The notes below the pieces were generated by a model. That model did not search any database. It worked only from the letters and a program-made list of their open reading frames with translations, and was not told the DNA's origin. Of a stretch of 64,000 nt of DNA, positions 53,265 to 62,900 are shown piece by piece. The stretch spans positions 62,001 through 126,000 of the forward strand of contig NZ_JAQMUB010000067.1 of the NCBI RefSeq assembly GCF_028330965.1, in the 5' to 3' direction. Source of the DNA: Oscillatoria sp. CS-180. GTDB taxonomy: Bacteria; Cyanobacteriota; Cyanobacteriia; Phormidesmidales; Phormidesmidaceae. Position 1 is the first letter of the stretch. Each line of letters opens with the position of its first letter. A program made the translations under genes and the position numbers.

Positions 53265-55979
53265 ATGCCAGATCAAGAATTAAATCCGGTTATTCCCCTC
53301 ATTTTTGATGATGATGGTAGTCAAGATGGAATGACCGCGCTTGCCTACATGCTGGAGAATCCCAAATTCGATCTGCAAGCCATCACCATTTCTCAAGGCA
53401 TCGCTCGTCCCGAAATTTTTGCTGATAACCTTGCCAAAATGCTGACCCGTACGGGAGATACCGACATTCCCATTGGCGTTGGCAGAGCCACTCCTTTGGA
53501 AGGCAACAATGAGTTTCCTGATTTTATTCGCGACGGTTCAGATACGTTTTGGGCACCGTTTGTAACCCTACCCGAAGAGGCCGATCCCACTATTGTCGTG
53601 CGTGATGACGCCGTTGATCTGATCATCGAGACCATCAACAATTCACCCGAACCTGTGGCAATTCTGGCAACGGGGCCTTTGACTAATATTGCCGAAGCGC
53701 TCCGTCGGGATCCGTCTATTGTTGACAATATTGAAGTCGTTCAGGTGATGGGCGGTGCGGTTTTTGTAGAAGGCAACCTACCCGTTTTACCCTTTCCCCC
53801 TTTCTCTACCAATCTGGAGGGAGAATTCAATATCTGGGTGGATCCCGTTGCAGCCCAAGACGTTTTTGATTTTGGCGAACAGGGATTAAAAATTCAACTC
53901 ACTCCCCTGGATGCGACTAACCAAGTTGAATTCGATCGCGAAGACTATGAAGCGTGGTTAGCGACAGACACCCCTGAGAGCCTAATTGCGGCTGAATTTC
54001 TCGACTTTGCTTTGGCCGTCATTCAAAGCGATCTTGATCCCAATCCGGTGTGGGATTTAGTTGCGGCAATCAACCTCAGCGAACCTGACTTCTCCCCTGA
54101 AACGCCCCTACACATTGACGTTGATACAGAGTCAGATCCTGGCGATACGCAAGGAAAAACAGAAGCGGTTGAAGGACTTCCTCCTAACGTCTTAGTCTCC
54201 CTAGATCCCAGCTTCGACAATATTGATTTTGATGCCAGCGAAGTCTTTTCAGCCTTATTGCCCAGCGAACCTACTATTACGGTCGGTATTGCACCAGACG
54301 AGGTGATGATAGCAGAGGGAGAAACCTTTACCTGGAATTTTACACTCAATCACCCTGCTCCAGAAGGTGGCCTATCTGTGTTCCTGCCTATCACAGTGAA
54401 CAAAGATCCGGCCCCTGGCGATGTTGACTATTTTGTAGAGGGCAGCAGCAACATTGCTGATTTTGAATTGGTGACGCTGTTCGACGACTCCATCTCTCGG
54501 GTTATTGCCTTTGGCGACAGCTATTCAGAAAATGGGCGATCGCTTGAACTCTCTACCGAAGCCGTCAATGCCGGGGTGCCAGATGCCTTCATTCTGCCAG
54601 CCGATCCTACTCTGGGACTCTACGATGCTGAAGGACGCTGGACGAATGGTCCTACAGCTGTTGAGGTACTGTCAGAGACCCTTGAAGTGGGTCTAACCAA
54701 CTATGCAGTTGGCGGCGGTAAAAGTGGCAACGGCAACTACTACAGCTGGCTTGATCCAATCGAAGACACGGGCGTTTTGGGACAAATTGAGCAGTTTTCG
54801 GCGGATCTGTCCGGTCAAGCTGCCGATCCGGATGCGCTGTACTTCATCTTCGCTTCCGCCAACGATCTGTTTGAATACGCTGATTTTGGTTTGCCGGGCA
54901 CAGTCGAAGCGCTTGCCGTCGACACGGTTGGAAATATTGCGGAGAGCGTATTGCAGCTGTCCGATCTGGGTGCAGAAAAGTTTCTTGTCGTGAACTCTTC
55001 CGACCTGGATATTCTGCCAGGTGTGATTGAGTTTGGACAGGTTGCAGAAGCCGCCACATTTACCGATGAAGTGAATGCTTTATTGCCTGGGGCTTTAGAT
55101 GAACTGAGTCAAGACCTTGGGGTTGATATTGCGCTGTATGACCATGTCGCAATTAGCGATGACATTCGTGACAATCCTGAAGCATTTGGTTTGAGCAACG
55201 TTGATGATCCCTATCAGCCCATTTTCCCGATCGAATCCGTGGCAGGACCCGACCCCGATGAATTTTATTTCTGGGATGAGTATCACCCCACACGCCGCGC
55301 CCATGAGATTATCGGTGAAGACATGGCAAACTTTGTGGAGTCTGAGTTTGAGGACGGTGGAATCATCGCTGGCTTTGCCGTCACGATCGCTGAGGGGGCC
55401 ACTGAAGCAACGCTCGTGTCTGAGGCGATCGCGGATGGCATCGAAGAAGGGAATGAGACCTTCACAACGGTGCTTGCCGATGGGAAAAACTATCGCGCCG
55501 ATCCCGACAACAATCAAGTAACCACAACGCTATTGGATGCCACGACCAACGACGTTCTCATCGATCTGACAGGCTTTGATGGAGAGGTTGCGCTGGATCT
55601 CACAACCAGTCGAGAAGCCGCCTTCGACAACATCTTGAAGTTCTACCAGACAGACGCTCAGGGTCGCGTTGAGGGCCTGCTGCCAGGCGAAGCGGGATAT
55701 GAAGACGCCGTTCGCGGCAATCTGTTGGATGGAGCCGACATTTTTGTGGAGACCACCAACACCAGTATTGACGAGACACTCGTCCTTGCCGGAGGCGCTT
55801 ACTATGCACCTGCCTTGCTGGTTCGAGGCGAACTCGAAAATCTGGTCACCCTTGATGATACGGCCATGGGGATGGGGATGATCCAACGAGACGAAAACGT
55901 GTGGCGTTTTGAAGACTGGAAAGACTTTGACTTCAACGACCTTGTTTTGACGCTCAACTCAGCTGAAGGGGTGGCTTAA
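53265..55979 (+). CDS. nucleoside hydrolase / GDSL esterase fusion with split Calx-beta and DUF4114 domains
   Basis: The 904-residue protein has several domains. About 10-325 is an inosine-uridine nucleoside hydrolase fold (FDDDGSQDGMTALAYML, AILATGPLTNIAEAL). A Calx-beta domain starts at about 345 (ITVGIAPDEVMIAEGETFTW). At about 410-690 lies an SGNH/GDSL hydrolase: FGDSYSENG with the Ser, GRWTNGP, NYAVGGGKSGNG, ASANDLFEY and DEYHPTRRAHE with Asp and His. The Calx-beta sequence resumes at about 697-765. The end (about 770-904) is DUF4114-like (WRFEDWKDFDFNDLVLTL). No N-terminal signal is present; such acidic calcium-binding proteins are often secreted by type I systems. It may release bases and acyl groups outside the cell (inference). 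Confidence 0.88.
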   Translation: MPDQELNPVIPLIFDDDGSQDGMTALAYMLENPKFDLQAITISQGIARPEIFADNLAKMLTRTGDTDIPIGVGRATPLEGNNEFPDFIRDGSDTFWAPFVTLPEEADPTIVVRDDAVDLIIETINNSPEPVAILATGPLTNIAEALRRDPSIVDNIEVVQVMGGAVFVEGNLPVLPFPPFSTNLEGEFNIWVDPVAAQDVFDFGEQGLKIQLTPLDATNQVEFDREDYEAWLATDTPESLIAAEFLDFALAVIQSDLDPNPVWDLVAAINLSEPDFSPETPLHIDVDTESDPGDTQGKTEAVEGLPPNVLVSLDPSFDNIDFDASEVFSALLPSEPTITVGIAPDEVMIAEGETFTWNFTLNHPAPEGGLSVFLPITVNKDPAPGDVDYFVEGSSNIADFELVTLFDDSISRVIAFGDSYSENGRSLELSTEAVNAGVPDAFILPADPTLGLYDAEGRWTNGPTAVEVLSETLEVGLTNYAVGGGKSGNGNYYSWLDPIEDTGVLGQIEQFSADLSGQAADPDALYFIFASANDLFEYADFGLPGTVEALAVDTVGNIAESVLQLSDLGAEKFLVVNSSDLDILPGVIEFGQVAEAATFTDEVNALLPGALDELSQDLGVDIALYDHVAISDDIRDNPEAFGLSNVDDPYQPIFPIESVAGPDPDEFYFWDEYHPTRRAHEIIGEDMANFVESEFEDGGIIAGFAVTIAEGATEATLVSEAIADGIEEGNETFTTVLADGKNYRADPDNNQVTTTLLDATTNDVLIDLTGFDGEVALDLTTSREAAFDNILKFYQTDAQGRVEGLLPGEAGYEDAVRGNLLDGADIFVETTNTSIDETLVLAGGAYYAPALLVRGELENLVTLDDTAMGMGMIQRDENVWRFEDWKDFDFNDLVLTLNSAEGVA

Positions 55980-56006
55980 AGCGTCACCTTGAGGTGTTTT
56001 GGTGAA

Positions 56007-56272
56007 CTATAGCCGTCGTCTTGTCCTGACGGAACTGGCGACGGCGATATTATTGGGTGCACAAGCCTAGTGGAGCATTTGGCATGACCCTTGCCATTCT
56101 CAAAACGGCTGCTTGCCTAGATATTCTGAACGATAGCGGCATGCATTTGAATCAAGCACCCCCATTCCCTATTCCCTGCTCCCTTAAGACACTGAGATGT
56201 ACTCGACCAAGCTGCACAAGGCTACAAGCGGGCAATATGAACAACAAATGACCCACTAGAGGGCTAAAGCTA
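56007..56272 (+). repeat. dispersed imperfect palindrome, copy 5 (interrupted by a MITE-like element)
   Basis: The left part 56007-56070 reads CTATAGCCGTCGTC, TTGTCCTGACGGAACTGGCG, ACGGCGATA, then TATTGGGTGCACAAGCCTAG. The right part 56260-56272 is AGGGCTAAAGCTA. Joined across CTAG they read AAGCCTAGAGGGCTAAAGCT, matching AAGCCTAGATAGCTAAAGCT of copy 6. The 193 bp from 56067 to 56259 are foreign. The rest of the 295-bp spacer is ordinary. Confidence 0.7.
56067..56259. mobile_element. MITE-like element inserted at CTAG inside repeat copy 5
   Basis: The ends CTAGTGGAGCATTTG and CAAATGACCCACTAG are inverted repeats matching at 13 of 15 positions. The element is 193 bp, has no transposase, and carries CTAG at both ends, consistent with a TA or CTAG target duplication. 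IS630-type elements favour CTAG and duplicate TA (family knowledge), so a parent IS630-like element elsewhere is likely (inference). Confidence 0.7.
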
Positions 56273-56274
56273 CA

Positions 56275-57009
56275 CTACAGCAGTGATTGCAGAAAATTCT
56301 GAAGTTCAAGATCAGTGGGTTCGGCGATCGCCTCGTCTACCAAAACACCCACAAATTCGTACCAGTATCCCCTTTCGGCATACCACTGGGCTTGCTCCAG
56401 AAGAGACGTTTGTGCGCTCAGCTCTTGCGCTTGATCCGCTGTCAACTCTACCCGCTGCACCCAGCCAGTCAACACCGGATCGTCGGGTTGGACAGTCTCT
56501 CCGCAGACCAACACAACGTGCCACTGATAATTATGACCTGGTGTTAGCGGGGGGGTTTGCTCCGGCAAAGTAAAACTGGATATGCCATCTTGTTCAGCGA
56601 TTGGTAGGAAAGCGCGTTCGTAATAACTCCCAGACTCATCTCGCAGAGTCAGCACTACCTGCTGTGCAGTAGTTTCAGGGATCTCGACAAAAATGGTCGG
56701 TTGCTCTGCCAGGGTCAGGCCAAAATTGAGATCGGGCATGAATGCTTGGATAGGATCTTCGCTAGCACTACATCGGTTGCCGTCGCGCGATCCGGCTCCT
56801 GATGTATCGCGGGGTTGTCCAGTGCCCGGTGGCTCAAAATCACTGTTGAAGACAATATCCTGTAAAGCTGTAGCGGGTGAGTTGGCGTCTGATGATGTTG
56901 GCCCTAAACTCGCTAGGGGTTGCTGAGCCATACTAGTTACGGGCAAGACAGTGACCCACGCCAACGTTTGCAAAGCCAAATGGCAAGACCGAAAGCGCAC
57001 CGGATGCAT
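56275..57009 (-). CDS. DUF928 domain-containing exported protein
   Basis: The 244-residue protein has a signal peptide (ALQTLAWVTVLPVTSMAQ). The DUF928 pattern follows: GAGSRDGNRCSASEDPIQAFMP, FGLTLAEQPTIFVEIPETTAQQVVLTLRDE, FTLPEQTPPLTPGHNYQWHVVLVCG and WVQRVELTADQAQELSAQTS. DUF928 proteins accompany CHAT-TPR and TpsA-type genes in cyanobacteria (family knowledge) and are thought to be periplasmic or outer-membrane associated. It is the third gene of that set here, 362 bp after the CHAT gene. Two copies of a dispersed repeat flank it. Confidence 0.88.
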   Translation of the reverse strand: MHPVRFRSCHLALQTLAWVTVLPVTSMAQQPLASLGPTSSDANSPATALQDIVFNSDFEPPGTGQPRDTSGAGSRDGNRCSASEDPIQAFMPDLNFGLTLAEQPTIFVEIPETTAQQVVLTLRDESGSYYERAFLPIAEQDGISSFTLPEQTPPLTPGHNYQWHVVLVCGETVQPDDPVLTGWVQRVELTADQAQELSAQTSLLEQAQWYAERGYWYEFVGVLVDEAIAEPTDLELQNFLQSLL

Positions 57010-57371
57010 AGTTCAATTAGCAATAGGGGGCAGCGGCAACAACAAGCTACTGGCAACAGCAACGCCAATCATTAGCCACTCTCAACATACATTGGCTATT
57101 GGTGCCTTTCAGGGTAATTACGTAAAAACCTGATGAAGACCGTAAAGCCTCCGTATATCTTTGACATTACTCAAAGATTTTATAGAGCCGTTGCCAATTC
57201 CGTATTGCCAGAACGGCAAGCCATCTGGCAATACGGATACCCCAATGCTATTGGGTATCAAGCCTAGATAGCTAAAGCTAGAGCACTGCTAGACCCATCG
57301 CGTTGTGCGGTACATCAAATGCCTCGGCAAAGAGCCGCTTCAAACTCAGCGATCGCCCCTAAACCAGTCAT
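57010..57371. other. spacer with two stem-loops between CHAT and DUF928 genes
   Basis: The 362 bp hold repeat copy 6 (57184-57283), in which two adjacent hairpins fold: 57200-57236, a perfect 13-bp stem CCGTATTGCCAGA/TCTGGCAATACGG, and 57236-57259, GATACCCCAA/TTGGGTATC with one bulge. These might separate or modulate transcription between the two minus-strand genes. Confidence 0.65.
57184..57283 (+). repeat. dispersed imperfect palindrome, copy 6 (full length)
   Basis: It has the blocks AGAGCCGTTG, GAACGGCAAGCCATCT, ATGCTATTGGGTAT and CAAGCCTAGATAGCTAAAGC, in the same order and orientation as copy 2. It contains the 13-bp perfect stem at 57200-57236, better paired than the other copies. Confidence 0.7.
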
Positions 57372-59966
57372 CTACAACCAATTACCAATCAGGACAAAGG
57401 GAGCCCAGTAGTAAGGATGGGCGTATTTTGATCGCTGGAATACCGAAAGTTGGGCCCGTCTCAATGCATCAGCCCGGGTGACATCGTTCTGGGTGAGTTG
57501 TCGATAGAATTCTGTCATCAGTTCGGCGGTGGATTGGTCTTGCACAGACCAGAGGGAGGCCACTGTGCTTCTCGCACCGGAGCGAATTGCCACGCCAGCC
57601 ATTCCTAACGCGGCTCGTTCGTCTCCTTTCGCTGTCTGACAGGCGCTTAAGACGAGGAGTTCTAACGGTGTCTGAAGTTCTCGCTGTTGCAGCAGTCCCT
57701 CTAGTTCCCGCAGTTGCAGGCGATCGCTCCACGTCAGGATAAAGGTCTCGTCAGCTTTGGAACTGAATTGTCCGTGGGTTGCTAAGTGAACGATAGAAAC
57801 CGGATTTTCCACGACCGTTTCAGCCATCTTAGTATCCGTAAAGTCCTGATTCAGCAAGACCCGAGTTGAGAGTTGAGATTGAATTTGGGCAATTTCAGTA
57901 TCCACAGCGGGCAGCGCATTGAACCCTTGGCGAGGAACTGTAATGCCTGCGGCGAGGGCCGAGAGTGCCTGATTGCTGGATTGGAGTGATTCAAAAAGCT
58001 GGAGTCCAGGCGTCAGCGCAAGGCCATAGCGTTCTACTAAGAACTGGTTGCCGTCGTGCAAGACAGCCATTGGCACACTGCGCAGGTAGCCATCCAAAAC
58101 AAACACCAAACGCTGAATCCCTTGCTGCTCCAGGGATGTTTCTGCTGGACGAAGCAGCCAGTCGTAGAACTGTTGGGCCGGGGGCAAGACTTCTGATGCC
58201 AAAAAAGCGGGGTTGAGGGCTTGCCGCAGGGCGAGGAAGGTTTCGAGTCCCGTTTCTTGTGGCAGTGGGTTGCCGTAATGTTGCAGCGGCTGACCGGGCA
58301 AAGACAGGATGACCTCTAGGCGATCGCCGAGCAAGATCGGATAGAACACCGCAGCTTGCGGGTCGATTTCGTCAATGGGTTGTTGAACATATGTCAGGCA
58401 GGCTTCGCGAAAAAAGTTTTCGAGTTCCGCCAGTTGTAGAGACTCGATGACCTCTCGCGATCGCGCTAGTCGCTGCTGTTGCTGATCGGACGGTAGCGTA
58501 TCCACAGTCTGAAGCAGGAGCTGAACCAGTTGCCGATAGACCGGTTCGACCTGTTGTCGAAAGGAGAACTGAGCCTCAGAATTTAGCGCCACTAAGTCTT
58601 GGTCGAGGGATTCTAGTAGCGTCACGGCTTGATTGTAAGCAGCAATGGCTCCATCGGCATTGCCTGACGCTTTGAGAATCCGCCCCCGCTGCCACTGGTT
58701 ACTCGCGGCAATCTCATCGGCTCTCGTTTGCTGGGCTAGTTGAATCGCCTGATCAGTCAACGCTAGTGCCTCTGACCATTGGTGGGCCTGTTCATATAGT
58801 TCGCCGAGCTGTCCTAGGGCATAAGCTTCGGCTGTCACATCCTCGATGGTGCGAGCCTGTTGAAGGGCACGCGTGAGGAGGGGTAGGGGTTGAGGCAGGG
58901 AGGAAGAGCGTTGAGATGCTAGGGTCGTGGCGAGATTGATATGGGCGTAGATGCCCCAGCGACTAGGGGCCAGCGTATCGAGCCGCGATCGCACAGTGGG
59001 TAATTGGACCTCAACTGCATCCCACTGTTCGGTGTTTGCGAGCAGTCGCAGTTCATTCAACGCAATTTCGAGCCAGAGGCGAGAATCGGAAGAGAGATCC
59101 GTCTGGGCCTGTTGGTACCAAGCTAGCGCCGCTTCAGGATGCTCCGCTGCCAAAGCCGTATTGCCGAGCTGAAACAAAGTTTGAGCTGTGGCTTCAGGGG
59201 AGTTGAATGACTGGGCAATGGTCAAACTCTCGGTGAGAACCGCTTCGGAGGCCGCCGATTCTCCCACTGTTCTCAGGGTGATGCCGATGGTTTGTAGTCC
59301 CTGAGCTTTGAGTAGAGAATTGGGCTGAGCTTCGATGTCTTGACGTAGGTCCACGATCAAACGGCGGGCTCGGGGATAGTAGCCAAGCGATCGCAGGGCC
59401 TGTATCTGATTAATCCGACTGAGAACGATGCCCGCTATGTCGTCTACAGCCCGATAGTTCTCTTCCGCTTGCTGCCAAATCGCCAAGGCATTTTGCGGCT
59501 GACCCTGATGAAATTGCAGGCTACCCTGAATATTGAGCACTTGAGCTGTCAACAGGGGATTTTGGACAGTGCCAAGTAGACTCAGGGCAGAGCCAAGGGA
59601 CTCTTCAGCCGCCGAAACTTGACCCAACGCTTGGTAAGCCAGTGCTAAGTAGCTATTGACCGTAATGCGATCAGTCTCAGAGCGGGCTAGTGGTAGTGCT
59701 TCTTGCCAGAGGGACACCGCCGCCACAAACTGCTCCGCCTGATATCGCTGTTGTCCTTGTTCCAGCAGCAGTTGCACCTGATTAGACTGAGCCTGATTGG
59801 ACTGGGCCTGATCGAGTTGTGCGGTTGCTTGCGTAACTTCAATGCTGACGGTTAACGCTTCTGGTTCAGCCAGGCGAGAGGATTGGGCAAACGTTGTTGC
59901 GGTGCTAGCCAAGACAAAACTCCAGGCCAGCAGCATTAAGAGTCCGTAGCGCAGCGATCGCCCCAT
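57372..59966 (-). CDS. CHAT domain protease-like protein with TPR repeats, exported
   Basis: The protein has about 864 residues, with a signal peptide (LRYGLLMLLAWSFVLASTATTFAQ). About a dozen TPR-like helix pairs fill residues about 60-480. A C-terminal CHAT domain follows, with the caspase-like dyad His at about 727 (VHLATHGQF) and Cys at about 775 (VLSACQTAKG). CHAT proteins are cysteine proteases of the caspase clan, but targets of the cyanobacterial secreted type are unknown. The ATG at 59966 is the likely start (2 bp after the TAA of the TpsA-type gene); a GTG at 59984 would overlap that gene. It is the middle gene of the TpsA-CHAT-DUF928 set. Confidence 0.9.
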   Translation of the reverse strand: MGRSLRYGLLMLLAWSFVLASTATTFAQSSRLAEPEALTVSIEVTQATAQLDQAQSNQAQSNQVQLLLEQGQQRYQAEQFVAAVSLWQEALPLARSETDRITVNSYLALAYQALGQVSAAEESLGSALSLLGTVQNPLLTAQVLNIQGSLQFHQGQPQNALAIWQQAEENYRAVDDIAGIVLSRINQIQALRSLGYYPRARRLIVDLRQDIEAQPNSLLKAQGLQTIGITLRTVGESAASEAVLTESLTIAQSFNSPEATAQTLFQLGNTALAAEHPEAALAWYQQAQTDLSSDSRLWLEIALNELRLLANTEQWDAVEVQLPTVRSRLDTLAPSRWGIYAHINLATTLASQRSSSLPQPLPLLTRALQQARTIEDVTAEAYALGQLGELYEQAHQWSEALALTDQAIQLAQQTRADEIAASNQWQRGRILKASGNADGAIAAYNQAVTLLESLDQDLVALNSEAQFSFRQQVEPVYRQLVQLLLQTVDTLPSDQQQQRLARSREVIESLQLAELENFFREACLTYVQQPIDEIDPQAAVFYPILLGDRLEVILSLPGQPLQHYGNPLPQETGLETFLALRQALNPAFLASEVLPPAQQFYDWLLRPAETSLEQQGIQRLVFVLDGYLRSVPMAVLHDGNQFLVERYGLALTPGLQLFESLQSSNQALSALAAGITVPRQGFNALPAVDTEIAQIQSQLSTRVLLNQDFTDTKMAETVVENPVSIVHLATHGQFSSKADETFILTWSDRLQLRELEGLLQQRELQTPLELLVLSACQTAKGDERAALGMAGVAIRSGARSTVASLWSVQDQSTAELMTEFYRQLTQNDVTRADALRRAQLSVFQRSKYAHPYYWAPFVLIGNWL

Positions 59967-59967
59967 G

Positions 59968-62900
59968 TTATTCCGCCCAAGCACTGAGGTTATCGCAGTC
60001 TACCGTCGAGATAGCTGACTGGTTAGCCTCGGCTGTCAGCCAAAGGTTTCCGTCCTCATCTGTTTGCCACCCTTGGGCTTCCACAATGACGAGTGTTTCG
60101 GGCATGGTCTCAGTCGCGGCACCGGCAGCAGGGAGTGGGTTAGAGGTGACCGAGGATGGCTCTGAAGTGGATCGTCGCCAGTCTTGCACAATCACTTGAC
60201 CTGATAGTGTCTGACGGGGATCGGTCGGTAAACCGCCGCGCCCAGTAACGACAAAAGTGCTGTCATCGTTCGCCGGTGCTGCACAGCGAGCCATAATAAG
60301 GGCTTCAGTCGGGGTTAGGGTCGGTAACTCTAGGTCCGCAATTTGCAAATCTGGATTAAACAACTCAATCGTGACCTCGCCATCGAGTCCAAAGCGGGAA
60401 CTGGCGGTGATATCGCTTAGGGGCGTTAGGCGATCGCGAAACTCAATGCCAAACAGTCCTTCAGTTGCAATAGAAACGTTGCCGCCCCGACCTTCAAAGG
60501 CATCGGCAGTGATGTCACTGTCTTCTTCAGGGATGGCGACAATAAACCCATCGCTGAATGTGATGTTGCCGCCATTTCCCCCAGCTCCTGCCAGTCCTGC
60601 TGTGGTAGAAATCAAGCTACCGTTCCGCAATAGCAGCAGGTCGTCAATTTGAAAGTTCAGGTTGCCGCCTTCGCCTGAAGCGCTGGTGGCGGTAACAAAG
60701 CCTCGGTCGAGGAGCAGCGATCGCGCCGCGATATCGACATTCCCAGCATCTCCTTCTCCCTCGCCGCTGACAGTGACAGTGGCTCCGTCCAGAATCCGAA
60801 AGTCTCCGGTCGCCACTGAGATATCTCCCCCGCTGCCGGTCGCCACTTGAAAAGACGACGCAAATAGGCCACTGGCGATACCCGTATCGCTGGGGTCGAT
60901 CAAATCAATGGATTCCGATGCGATAACCGTCAAATTCCCAGCTTGCCCCAACCCAAAAGTTGTCGTGATGGCTTGTGATCCTCCGCTTGCCTGGAGCTGT
61001 CTGGTTTGTAATGTGATATTTCCAGAAGCGGCATTTCCAAAGGTGCCCGTCGCCAAAAAAGCGTTGTCCAGTTGCAGCGTGTTGCTCATAATATCAATGT
61101 CGCCCCCTGTTCCCTGATCAAACGTTGTGGTGCTGACTAGAGCACCGTTGCGAGCCACCATTTGGGGAGTCGTAATTTGGATAGAACCTGCCGCTCCGTC
61201 GTTCGTTGAAATCGTCAAAATTCCTTGAAAAGAATCTTCAATCGTGAGCGCGTCACCAAAATCAGGAGCCACCACTTGCTGAATCGCTCTGTTGGATCCA
61301 TCGCCAACCAGTTCCACTGAATCACGCGCTTGGATCTGAATGTCGCCGCCCCGTTGACCCGTCGTACTGGAGGCGTTAATCTGTCCCTGGTCAAGCTGTA
61401 GCGTATTGACGTCGAGGCGAATGTCGGCCCCTGCGCCGCTGCCTGACGTCGTCGTCAAAATTCGGCCCCCATCCTGAACGACCAATTGATCTGTGGTGAT
61501 GTCGAGAGTAGCAGCATTCCCTTCTCCATAGGAGTTGGCCGCGATCGCGCTGGCAAAACTCCCATCAGCATTTGTCCCCAAAATGGTCACTTGGTCACTG
61601 GCGTCAACCGTCAGCCGCCCCGCATCGCCACGACCAAAGGTAGCCGTAGAGATAGCACTGCCCTCAAACACATTCAACTGTTGAACCGTCAGAGAAAGAT
61701 TTCCTGCTTGCCCAGCCCCTAAAGAGGATGTTGCAATTGCAGCACCGTCGGTTAAGGTCAGGTGATTGGCGCGAATATCTAGATTCCCTGCGCTTTCTCC
61801 AAATGCGCTTGTACCTGTCCCAATTGAGGCCAATCCTCGTAGGGTAATAGCGTCGGCCTCCACCCTCAACTCACCTCCGCTACCGAAAAAGGCTGAGGTC
61901 GCAACCCCGCCGCCATCTTCCAGAATGAGTTGTCCCGTTTGCAAAGTCAGATCACCTGAGTTCCCGCCACCAAAGGCAATGGTGTAAATCGGGGAACCGA
62001 GGAAAAGTCCCTGACTCACATCAATCAGGATCTGAATTTCTTCCAACGTTGGGGTGAACGGCCCTGGAAATGGCCCAGTGAGACGAATGGAATCGGTCAC
62101 TGTCACTTGTAAATCGCCCGTATTTCCAGTGCTCTCAAGGTCAGCAACGGTGGCTAGCCCAAAGCCCCCTAAAAAAGGAAACGTAAAATCTGGGTCACGA
62201 CGCATCTCTAACCGTTGGGCATTGAGGGTGAGATCACCACTGTCCGCTGTGCCATAGTCGGCATTGGCGAAAAGCCCGCTGTCTTGCAGAATGATGTCTT
62301 CTACCGCCTCTACGACAACACTGCCGCCCACGCCATTCTGTTCAAAACCCAGCAGCAGCTGTGACTCATCACGGGTGAGATTGGAAACAACGCTTTGGTC
62401 AAGCTCAATTCTTCGGGCATTCAGACGAATATCGCCACCTATTCCGTCACCGCTAGTGCGACCGCGAACATGAAAGCTATCGGCTGACAGAGTTCCCCCG
62501 CTGGATAGGCTAATAGCTCCCGATACCGATCCTTGGGATCGCAAATTACCTCTACTAAAGAGAGGTTCGGGCGATCGCAATGCTAAATCTTCTCCAGCCT
62601 GAAGCGTAATATCGCCCGCTGGACCGACGGCATCCGCAGTGAGGTCGCCGTCAATCGCAATTTGCCCCGGAGCTACCAGAGTCATGTTGCCAGCTTGCTC
62701 GTTCCCGTCAGTTTGGAGATTGCCATTCACGGTCATGCTCCGATTCTGGCTGGTGACATCAATGTCGCCTCCAATTCCCCGTAACCCACGACTATCTACA
62801 GAGCCTAGGGTGGTCTCTCCAAGAGCTGACACGGTAACGGCTCCCCCATTGCCGTCAGAACTCGCAGTCCTGAGAGTTCCAGGTGTATTCACTACATCAC

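Noticed and set aside
56260-56272. Separate repeat fragment near the DUF928 stop
   Set aside because: It is the right end of copy 5, separated from its left part by the inserted element, so it is not counted as another copy.
57200-57259. Rho-independent terminator
   Set aside because: The stems are strong but no T-run follows on either strand. They belong to a copy of the dispersed repeat.
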